NCBI GenBank assembly: GCA_027596945.1
Contig: JADGJH010000471.1
Span: 1 to 18,167 of the forward strand
Length of the DNA stretch: 18,167 bases
Direction of reading: 5' to 3'
Source: Physocladia obscura
Lineage: Eukaryota > Chytridiomycota > Chytridiomycetes > Chytridiales > Chytriomycetaceae
Positions within the stretch are counted from its first letter, which is position 1. Each line of letters begins with the position of its first letter. A program made the translations under genes and the position numbers. The notes below the pieces were generated by a model. It saw only the letters and a list, made by a program, of their open reading frames with translations. It made no database searches and had not been told where the DNA came from. This document shows positions 9,918-17,701 of the stretch, piece by piece.

Positions 9918-10771
9918 TCACTTCACAGCAATACGTTCCAAATAAGCATTCCAACCAGCTTCACGGTACAGTCTACAATTTTCCGCAGTGTTTCCACCTC
10001 CATAAATCCCACGTCCAACAATAATCACGTCACAGCCACTTTCGAAAACCACCTGCCGTGGCGTCCGATACTGCTGTCCAAGTCCATCGCCTTTCGCAAC
10101 AAGCCCAACTCCCGGCGTCATGTATATAAAGTCCTCCTCGCCGTTTTCAAGGCGCCGCTGCCCAATGAATCCAACACAAAAGTTGCGATTGCGACGCGCA
10201 ATATCGAGTGCGGTGAGAGTGTAGTTACCAGTAGCAAGGGATCCCGCGGACGACATTTCGGCAAGGAGAAGAAGAGCGCGGTTGAGAGGGACGCCAACTT
10301 CTGCGAGCCCATGTACGATACCTTCACCAGGAATAATGTGAGCGTTTGTTATGTGTGCCCAGGATGCTATTTTATGCACCCCGCTTGAGTATTGTAGTTT
10401 GACGGTGTTGCCAATGTCGGCTTTTATTTTTTTTAGTAATTATTTATTTGATGTACTTTTCGACAAATAAACAAAAATAAATAAATACCGAACTTCCTGT
10501 CTTCAAAGATTAGAAACTCGTGTTTCTCAGCAAGAGCAATAAGTTGAGTAACGAGATCGTCATCAAAATCACTAATAATGTCAATGTGGGTTTTAAGGAC
10601 GCAAATGTAAGGACCGCACTCGTCGGCAATTCGCAGCAATTCGGCTTTTGTTGTGACATCAACCGACGCAGATAGATTGGTTTTTTTCCTATCCATCAGT
10701 TCAAGAAGATGCCTGGCACTTGGATTCGAATGCTGAGCGGCACGCGAGGTGTAGGACTTCAAATGTGACAT
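9918..10771 (-). CDS. URA3: orotidine-5'-phosphate decarboxylase
   Basis: Two exons, 10771-10489 and 10420-9918, with a 68-base intron give 261 residues, the normal fungal length. It catalyses the last step of UMP synthesis. The catalytic lysine lies in VLKTHID (K60) and the DxKxxD signature reads D91-R-K93-F-A-D96 once the intron is removed. The intron splits codon 95, so the active-site motif is completed only by splicing. Further signature blocks are [24 protein letters not shown], the phosphate-loop MTPGVGL and [10 protein letters not shown], and the C-terminus ends [13 protein letters not shown]. Neighbours on the same strand are ALDH7 upstream (97-base gap) and the HAD phosphatase downstream (79-base gap). 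Confidence 0.96.
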
Positions 10772-10868
10772 TTGGACGAATGGAAAAAAAAAGAAAAAAA
10801 ACGGATAGTAAAATTAAATAACGAATTTTTCTTCACTCTTGCGCGCTCCACTTTTCAAGCCTTATTTA

Positions 10869-12617
10869 TTATTCAAACTTGATACCTTGTGCAAGTGGCA
10901 GCGCGCCACTGTAATTAATTGTTGCAGTCTGGCGCCGACAGTATTGTTTCCATGAGTCAGAGCCAGATTCGCGGCCTCCACCAGTCTCCTTCTCACCGCC
11001 AAACGCACCGCCGATTTCAGCCCCGTTTGTAGGAATGTTGACGTTCACAATACCGCAGTCACTTCCAGCTGGTCTGTTAACAAATTGTTGAGGATACAAG
11101 AACAAAGACGAGACAAAATACAATTACCCAGTCCATTTGAAAACGTCTGAAATATTTGAAGTAAACAAACTGCTGGAAAGCCCTTGTTTAACCTGGTTAT
11201 TGAATTTGATTCCCTCTTCAAGATTCTTGATTTTGGAGACATGAAGGATGGGCACAAAAACTTCGTGCTGCGCTACAGGCGCATCTGCTGGAACACTCGT
11301 GATTGTCGGCTCGACAAAGTTTCCAGGACCATCAAGAACTTTGCCACCTACAAGAATTTTACCATTCGGTGTCGCTTTGACAGCCTCAATGGCTTTCTTA
11401 TATTGCTCAACAGCATTTTTCGTGTGCAATGGGCCGCACAAAACGCCTTCCTGTAGCGGGTCGCCAATCTTGACCTGCGCATATGCCTTCACGAGTCTCT
11501 CGACAAAAGTGTCGTGAATGTCCTCATGCAGAAACAGACGACGCGTTGTTGTACAGCGTTGACCGGCGGTGCCAACAGCAGCAAACAGACAGGCACGCAC
11601 GGCAAGATCCAAGTCCGCGTCATTGTTTACAATAATAGCATTGTTTCCGCCGAGTTCGAGAAGAAGCTTTCCGAACCGACTTTGAACAACAGATCCGACA
11701 GTACGGCCAACTTCAGTTGAGCCAGTGAAGGAAACAAGATCGACGAGCGGTGAGGCTGCAATGTGGGCGCCAATGTCAGTGCCACCGCAGACGAGCGTGT
11801 GAAGAGCGCCGGGGAGGTTGTTTTCGCGCAGAACGTCGTGGATAATATTTGTGATTGCTATGGCTGTCAACGGGGTGGACGGAGCCGGTTTCCAGAGTGT
11901 CGCATTTCCAGTGATAAGTGCAAGGGCCACATTCCATCCAGCGACGGCAGCGGGAAAGTTGACTGGTAGAGAAGGAAGATTTTAATTATCGAAAAATGGG
12001 AGATACATATATATACATACATGCGGAAATGACACCAACAAGACCGAGGGGGTGGTATTGCTCCATCATAAAGTGGCCGGGACGTTCGGAGGGAATAACA
12101 GAGCCGTTGAGGGAACGCGAAAGGCCGGTTGCAAAATCGCAAATGTCAATATACTCCTGGATTTCGCCAACGCCTTCGGCGTAAATCTTACCGACCTCTG
12201 ATTATTTAGTCACTTACTCGAAGGGATAGTTTAGTGATAGCACTGGTACCAACCTAGCGAGACCAGCGAGCCCAGGGCGTGCTTGTGGCGCGCGAGGCGG
12301 TCTCTGATCTGGCGCACGATGTCGCCGCGCACGGGAGCCGGCACCGTGCGCCAGTGGCGCTGCGCGTCGCGGGCAGCGGCGATGGCGGCGTCGAGTTGGG
12401 CCACGGACGCCGTCGACACGTGCGCGAGGGGCGCGTTGGTCACGGGGCTGACCGCCGTATACCGCGCGCCCAGCCCCATCTCCCACGCCCCGCCGCTGTA
12501 TACGCCCGCGTTCACCGTCGCGCTTTGGATCCCCAGCTCTTGCAGTATCGCCGCGTGCTTCGATTGCGCCGACGCCGTGCCCATTCGCCGCATTGTGTAC
12601 ATCAATCCAACTCGCAT
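10869..12617 (-). CDS. ALDH7A1: ALDH7/antiquitin-type aldehyde dehydrogenase
   Basis: Four exons, 12617-12254, 12197-12021, 11962-11128 and 11073-10869, give 526 residues. Conservation with antiquitin is strong throughout: [13 protein letters not shown], the [22 protein letters not shown] block, [19 protein letters not shown] (NAD site), LELGGNNA with general base E283, GQRCTTTRR with nucleophile C317, [14 protein letters not shown] and the C-terminal [21 protein letters not shown] and [12 protein letters not shown]7 oxidises alpha-aminoadipic semialdehyde in lysine metabolism. The N-terminus (several Met, Arg-rich, no acidic residue before position 27) could target mitochondria. Exon 1 is strikingly GC-rich compared with the other exons. 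The AATAAA at 10870-10865 overlaps the stop codon. Confidence 0.95.
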
Positions 12618-12832
12618 TTTTATGATCTACAAAAAAATGAAAAAAACGGAAAAATTTTATCATTGCATCGGATGTCGGATCACTTCGCTTTCTCGCTTGG
12701 AGACAAACTTATCACTAGACCCAGCCCCCCAATAATTCCTCTGAAATATGTTACACGTTATTTTTAAGATATAAAAATTCTGTTATTACATGTATTAATG
12801 TTGCGACAAAAGGCTGAAGAAAAGGCAAATTT
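12618..12832. other. 5' flank of ALDH7, no gene seen
   Basis: AT-rich sequence upstream of the ALDH7 start. Plus-strand frames continuing from the GC-rich exon 1 into this region are artefacts of low stop-codon density there. Confidence 0.5.
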
Positions 12833-13780
12833 ATGACCTATTCCAACATGTGGCATAAAGAACAGATGAGCTTCCGGGAATGCTATAAGAAAATTCTTGG
12901 CCAACAATCCTCAAACTGTCGGATACTAATGGTAGCAAATTCAGGAGAACCTCAACTCGACTAAGATCAGACAACTGCAAAAACACATTGCAGACAGATG
13001 CATCTGCATCTAGATCAGATTTATCTTCAAAGAGGATCCTTAAGTTTTGCAATTAATTTTAAAAGACCAACGGTTTTTGATTTTAATTTTTTTGAATTAT
13101 CTCTCTGGGTTTTCAGTAAGCTGATTTTTGGATTATCTCTAAAAACAAAAAGAAGGACCCCAAAACCAGAAGAAACCATGGAAAATCATTCCAAAATTTA
13201 TGGGGAATATGAAATAGGATTGATAGTTCGAAAACTGCTGTAAAAGGACTGTTGGGTTTTGAAAACATTTTGAAAATAAAAATAAAAAAACTTCTATTCT
13301 TTAGTGCCAAACCACTATCAAACTTAAGCTTACAAACAGTTAAATTGCAACAAGTGTGTTAGGTTGAAAGATAGCTTCACAAAATATTAAAACTTAATTC
13401 TGAGTGCTCATCACAATTTGCATCTCATATGGAGAGCAATATAAAATATGCACTTCTTGAAGAAAATACAGCATATAGCATTGTATTGGATTGCACAGCT
13501 TTTAAATTTCTGCATGATTTGATTTCTTTTAATTCACAGGTTTATGATGTAAGTGACAAGGAGAAAGAGTAAGACACAATAAATTTTTGGTTGGAGTGAC
13601 GTTGATGGGGAAGGTGGTAGTGAAGATGATAGTGCAGAAATGCTTACTATTACTGGTGGGAAACAGACAGGATCTTTGGATTTTTTACTGTCAATCTGCA
13701 GCCAAATTTCTTTTCAAAGGACTACCCACTACAGCGAAGAGATAGTACTCAATGTGAGTTTTTTTATTTAAAAAAAAATA
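12833..13780 (+). pseudogene. coding-like fragments of unknown origin
   Basis: Within a 1.2 kb gap, three short plus-strand stretches look translated rather than random. At 12833-12964 a frame contains MWHKEQMSFRECYKKILG. At 13429-13572 a 47-residue frame runs from MESNIKYALLEENTAYS to DVSDKEKE. From about 13583 to 13780 a different frame holds the acidic stretch SDVDGEGGSEDDSAEMLT. They lie in two frames and are interrupted by stops. A minus-strand ORF at 12831-13052 is an alternative reading. I recognise no family. A decayed gene or transposon remnant is most likely; an unusual intron-rich gene is possible. Confidence 0.3.
13763..13768 (-). terminator. poly(A) signal of the PNPO gene
   Basis: AATAAA on the minus strand, 24 bases downstream of the TGA stop, in an A/T run; the spacing is typical. 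Confidence 0.5.
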
Positions 13781-13792
13781 AACAACCAATAT

Positions 13793-14773
13793 TCAAGGCA
13801 TCAATCTTGTGACCGTCCATCCAGATAAGGATTTTTCGGATCCTGCATCCGGACCAGAAGGAGTAAACACAAGCCGATCATGCAGCCGCCCGACCCGCCC
13901 TTGCCAAAACTCAATATAATCGCAAGAAACTCGCCACCCACCCCAAAATTCTGGCCTTGGAATCTTTTCCGTCTGTGCAAACTTGTGCTCCAGTTCCTGC
14001 TCAATTTCAAGGAGTGCTGCGCGGGAGCCCACGGGCGATGATTGTGCAGACGAAACCCATGCACCAATTTGCGATGCGCGTGGGCGCGTTGCAAAATACG
14101 CGTCAGATTCTTGGGTGCTGGTACGAGTTGCATGGCCTTCTATGCGTACTTGCCTTTCTTTCCAATAAAACGTAAGCGCTGCATGGCCATTTGCAGCTAG
14201 ATGTGCAGATTTGCGGGAGTTGTAGTTTGTGTAAAGAACGAACCTGACATTGAATGAGTCAAACTATACGTTTACACAAGTTCTGAAAGAGAATACGAAT
14301 GCAGAGGAAGCGACTTGAAAACAAAATAAAAAAACTTACCCGTGGTCGTCAAATGCTTTGAGAAGAACAACGCGTGATGACGGTTTCCCGTCAGGCCCAA
14401 CAGTACTCAAGGTCATTGCGTTTGCCTCGTGTACATCTTGCTTGGCCTCATCCAGCCACGTGGCAAACAGAGCCAGTGGATTTAATAATGCTGCATCGTT
14501 AATGTCGTCAAGAGTCTGGGCCGTATACGTGGCTCGCATATTTGACAGATCGACAGCAACTGTTTCCGTCTTTTTGTTGTTTGTGTCTGCGTTCATGAGA
14601 TCTGGTATTTTACGTGCTGTGACGATTGCTGATGCAGATTTTGCCGATGTTTGATATATCCTAATTTTACCAGAATAAAGTCTTAGCGGTTGAGCGAATG
14701 CTCGCAGTGTGATTCCAAATGATTTCAAACAAAACAGAGGTGATTTCGCATGCATTTCTAGCCAATGATTCAT
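13793..14773 (-). CDS. PDX3: pyridoxamine/pyridoxine-5'-phosphate oxidase
   Basis: Two exons, 14773-14340 and 14243-13793, with a 96-base intron (GTAAGT...CAG), give 294 residues. The FMN-dependent enzyme converts PNP and PMP to pyridoxal 5'-phosphate. The catalytic core starts near residue 79 (MRATYTAQTL) and shows the family blocks LFATWLDEAKQ, ANAMTLSTVGPDGKPSSRVV, LLKAFDDHG, FVLYTNYNSRK, FYWKERQVRIEG, ATRPRASQIGAW, EFWGGWRV and the substrate-binding GRLHDRLVF with the terminal W-x4-RLMP. About 78 residues precede the core; the first 50 are rich in Arg, Lys, Ser and Ala and nearly lack acidic residues, so a mitochondrial presequence is possible. Internal methionines at 60 and 79 could start a cytosolic form. 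It is head-to-head with a PNPO-like paralogue. Confidence 0.95.
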
Positions 14774-14849
14774 TCAACATCCAAAGAAGAAGGTGTCCTC
14801 TCTTTCTCTGGCTTAAGGTGCTGCTGTGCAATAACAAAAAGGATTCATC
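14774..14849. promoter_or_regulatory. divergent promoter between PNPO and its paralogue
   Basis: Only 76 bases lie between the two start codons. The stretch includes a pyrimidine-rich block (TCCTCTCTTTCTCTGG, 14796-14811) and no TATA box. The two transcripts' 5' regions must be very short or overlap, unless downstream starts are used. Confidence 0.6.
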
Positions 14850-15698
14850 ATGGACAAACAGCTGGAGCCATTGGCCCAACGAGTATCGGACATTGCTACG
14901 CAGCCGGACGAAAGTCCTGAAACGCCAAATATTATGATGGATCTGTTCAACGCGTGGATCAACGACGCCCATACACGCCTTGGCCCAACGCAGCTGGCGC
15001 GAGCAATGGTTGTTACCACTACTAAACCGTCGACGCGGCCATCAGCTGCTATAGTTAAACCGTACACCTCAACAAACTCTGTCGCTCCAACTGCACGTAT
15101 TGTCATGCAGCGCCGTACTCCGCCATCTTATCATGATCCCAACGTTTTTACTTTTACAACGTGTGCCTATTCAGACAAAGCGGTGCAGCTGCAGGCCAAC
15201 AAACAGATTGCCCTTAGTTTTAACCTGGGTGCTGGCGTTTTTCCAAACACCTCGATAAACACTGCAACAACAACAACGACAACGCACCGTAGTATTTCAG
15301 TAGAAGGCATTGCCGAGTTAGCAGACGCTGCCTCCACTTCGGCACTCTTTGCCAATCGAACACGCTGGGCTCAAGTGGGTGAATGGGTGTCGGAACATAT
15401 GTCGCAACGGCTGCCGGTCAATGATTTCGCTTCCCTAGATGCAGCCGAAGCACGTCGTGCCGCTATTGAACTGTATTACTCTGATGCCACCCCAAATGCA
15501 TTGTCGACATCGTCTGTTCCGCAACCTCCTTGGTTTCATGCTTTTTTTGTTCAACCGGAACGTGTTGTTTTTGTTGAACGCCATTCACGTTTTGTTGAAC
15601 GGCAGATTTTTACACATATCTATGATTCCGATTCAAACTCTCTTGCATCTAAATGGGTTGTTAACGAGTCAATCATAGTTTCTGACGAAGCTGATTAA
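14850..15698 (+). CDS. PNPO-like FMN-binding split-barrel protein, diverged
   Basis: A single exon of 282 residues. The overall plan follows PNPO block by block: DLFNAWINDAHTRLG (31-45) for the LFATWLDEA helix, RAMVVTTTKPSTRPS for the NAMTLSTV...PSSR strand, ARIVMQRR for SRVVLLK, FTFTTCAYSDKAVQLQ (100-115) for YTN-SRK-AHL, SISVEGIAEL for RQVRIEG, SALFANRTRWAQVGEWVS for AYFATRPRASQIGAWVS, and PWFHAFFVQPERVVFVERHSRFVERQIF (written here in parts: PWFHAFFVQP, then RHSRFVERQIF) for the FWGGW...GRLHDRLVF end. Differences fall at functional sites: SRK is SDK, RQVRIEG has lost its Gln and Arg, RLHDR is RFVER, and the terminal RLxP is absent. FMN binding is plausible, PNPO activity doubtful. A Thr-rich insert sits at 135-146. 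It might be a B6-vitamer carrier, regulator or another flavin enzyme. Confidence 0.8.
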   Translation: MDKQLEPLAQRVSDIATQPDESPETPNIMMDLFNAWINDAHTRLGPTQLARAMVVTTTKPSTRPSAAIVKPYTSTNSVAPTARIVMQRRTPPSYHDPNVFTFTTCAYSDKAVQLQANKQIALSFNLGAGVFPNTSINTATTTTTTHRSISVEGIAELADAASTSALFANRTRWAQVGEWVSEHMSQRLPVNDFASLDAAEARRAAIELYYSDATPNALSTSSVPQPPWFHAFFVQPERVVFVERHSRFVERQIFTHIYDSDSNSLASKWVVNESIIVSDEAD

Positions 15699-16095
15699 TT
15701 GATCTCAAATTGAAATAAATACTTGATTTACTTTGTTTTACATTTTTTATTATTTTAGTATAAATTTTTTTTGTTTTTATTCTTCAAAGAATTATGTTTT
15801 GAATTTTTTTTCCTTGTTTCAAAGACATGGTCAGATGAAAAAACATGTGATTGAGTCGATCGATCCATTTTGGCATGTGATTCAAGAAAACAGAAAAAAA
15901 AAAGTAGTGACAACTGAAAAAGCTAAATGGCAGAAAGAAAGCAATTCATAGCTTAAGATCAGAAAAGAAAGCCGGAAAACAAGTGGCGCCACCCAACACG
16001 AAACGTTCTTGAAGCAAGAATAAAATTTCCAAAATTTTGTTTGTCTTCTGCAATCAGTCACACGGTCAGGTGGCCCGCTCGAACAACGTAACCAC
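15699..16095. other. intergenic region upstream of the bHLH gene
   Basis: Holds the 3' end of the PNPO-like gene, with AATAAA at 15714-15719, 16 bases past its stop, then T-rich and A-rich DNA. Two CATGTG E-boxes lie at 15844 and 15874. A 72-codon frame at 15733-15951 is low-complexity Phe/Tyr/Lys and not credible as a gene. Confidence 0.5.
15844..15879. promoter_or_regulatory. pair of CATGTG E-boxes, 30 bases apart
   Basis: CATGTGATTGA at 15844 and CATGTGATTCA at 15874 are direct repeats spaced exactly 30 bases, about three helical turns. The following gene encodes a bHLH factor of the H-E-R (class B) type, which as a class binds CACGTG and CATGTG. Binding is an inference. Confidence 0.3.
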
Positions 16096-17701
16096 ATGAC
16101 CTCAACAGCAACAACAGCCATCAACCTGAGCTACGCATCGGCGGCCGCGCCATCACAGCCGCAGCAACCGCATATTCAGCAATCACATTCCACCCAACAA
16201 CAACACCAGCACCACCAACAGCAACACCAACAGCAACAACAGCTCCACCAACAGCAGCAACATCAGCAGCAACAACAGCAGCAGCATCAGCACCAGCAGC
16301 AGCACCAACAGTCATCGCTGCTGCGCCAACAGCTGAGTCTGGCTGCCGGCCTGACTGATGCCTCCGGTCAGCAGCAGCAACACCACCCTCACCAGCAGCA
16401 CCAACAACAACAGCAACATCAGCAACAGCAGTATGTTGAATACAATACGCTGGTTGGATCACTCGGCTCAACAAATGCCCCCTATTACGGTTCGCTGACT
16501 CACAATCACCATCGACTAAGCCTCACCATACCAAAAATTAACCAACCCCCACAAACAACCAACAGGCGCGCCGTACGACAGCACCGCGCATCCAAACGTA
16601 ACCACAAACTCACCCTCTGCTCGCTCATTCTTTACAGCCGGTTCTGTACCCGTGCCTTACGCGGATCATCCGCAAAATATCAATCTGAATGTGAATGTCA
16701 GCCCTATTCCATCGCCTGTCAACAACTACTATCAGCCGCAGCAACAACTGCAGCAGGCGCAGCCGCAGCAGCATCAGCAACAGTCGCAGCAACCTCAGCA
16801 GCCGCTTCCACAGCGTACTGCTACTCAAATTAATCAAATGGGTCGAAACAATTCTCTGGCTTCTGAGTCCCTTCTTGGTGACGATGATGGAGAGCCATCT
16901 GTCGGCGGCGGAAAAATGTGAGAGCAAGACGACGAAAAACAGACTTCGGAAAATTTTTTTTTGATCCAAAATTTTTTTTCTTTCAGCATTGACAACAGTG
17001 AAAAACGTGCACGCCGCCGCGCCTCTCACAACGCAGTAGAACGTCGCCGCCGTGACATCATAAATGAAAAAATTAACGAACTCAGCACTCTTTTGCCTGA
17101 CCACCATATTCTTCCAGCCGATGCGCAAAACAAGGGAAGCATTCTGAAACGGAGTGTTGACCACCTCCGCGGCGTCCAAGCACTTGCTGGACGCCAAGAA
17201 GACCGTATCATTGAACTTGAAGTCGTCTGTCGCTTGTTGATGGAGAAATCCGGGGTTAGGGAGCATGAACTCATGATGAGTCTTCCACTGGGAACAACGT
17301 TCGAATTACCAGTCAGTGGGATGCCCGGCGGCGGTATCACCGGGAAACAGCTCGCCGGGGCGTTGCTGGCGGCTGCTGCGCAGCAGTCGCAGAACAGTGG
17401 CGCGCATCATTTGGATAATTCTCATCTGAACGGTAATCACAATGGACATATGGATGGGAATCATAATGGTGGTCTAAATGGAAATCATAATGGTATTGGT
17501 GGCGGTGCAGGATTGAGTAATGGGTATGGTAATAATGACACACATATTTCTCAAGCTGCACAGAACCAACTGGGTCCGATTTCGAATGGTATGGGGGGGC
17601 AAATTTCTAATGGCATGGGCGGTATCGGACCTCAAGGTGGTTTAGGTCCTGGTGCAGGTATGATGGGAATGGGGTCAAATGTTTCGGGAGGATATCTTTG
17701 A
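16096..17701 (+). CDS. bHLH transcription factor with Gln/His-rich N-terminus
   Basis: Three exons, 16096-16489, 16638-16917 and 16987-17701, give 462 residues. The N-terminal half is dominated by Gln/His tracts (residues about 34-72 and 92-112) and a second Q-rich segment after intron 1, features of activation or condensation domains. The bHLH domain covers roughly 234-290: basic region RRRASHNAVERRRRD with H239, E243 and R247 (the class B E-box code), helix 1 INEKINELSTLLP, a longish loop, and helix 2 KGSILKRSVDHLRGV. A leucine/glutamate-bearing helix follows to about 310 and may extend dimerisation. The C-terminus is Gly/Asn-rich with three tandem 8-residue repeats of the form (L/M)(N/D)GNHNGx and Met-Gly-Gly runs. 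It resembles USF-like and fungal Esc1/Cbf1-like regulators, but I cannot assign an orthologue. The intron-1 donor (GTTCGC) is weak; frame and the APYYA/GSVPVPY join support it. Confidence 0.85.
16195..16311 (+). repeat. CAG/CAA (with CAC/CAT) codon tract, first
   Basis: About 39 consecutive codons almost entirely CAA, CAG, CAC or CAT, encoding an uninterrupted Gln/His stretch broken only by a leucine. Mixed CAA and CAG codons make it less slippage-prone than a pure CAG array, yet length polymorphism is likely. Confidence 0.85.
16369..16431 (+). repeat. CAG/CAA codon tract, second
   Basis: A second Gln/His codon run of about 21 codons in the same exon, separated from the first by a short non-repetitive segment (SLLRQQLSLAAGLTDASG). 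Confidence 0.85.
16733..16801 (+). repeat. CAG/CAA codon tract, third
   Basis: Gln-rich run with interspersed Pro, Leu and Ala in exon 2 of the bHLH gene. Confidence 0.75.
17426..17497 (+). repeat. three tandem 24-base units in the bHLH C-terminus
   Basis: Three consecutive 24-base units at 17426, 17450 and 17474 encode LNGNHNGH, MDGNHNGG and LNGNHNGI. They have diverged at synonymous sites, so the protein repeat seems conserved. Confidence 0.8.

Noticed and set aside
12214..12767. Long ORFs on both strands over ALDH7 exon 1 (149 residues on the minus strand, 162 and 150 on the plus strand)
   Set aside because: They arise from low stop density in the GC-rich exon. Only the minus-strand frame starting at 12617 matches ALDH7 and joins exon 2 in frame.
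15733..15951. 72-residue plus-strand ORF before the bHLH gene
   Set aside because: Phe/Tyr-rich then Lys-rich from homopolymer T and A runs; no motif and no splice link to the bHLH frame.
16121..16474. Minus-strand Ala/Val/Gly-rich ORF opposite the Q/H tracts
   Set aside because: Reverse complement of CAG/CAC repeats read in another frame; low complexity only.
16625..17266. 213-residue minus-strand ORF opposite bHLH exons 2 and 3
   Set aside because: Antisense to the bHLH domain; leucine-rich low complexity from CAG repeats and no domain.
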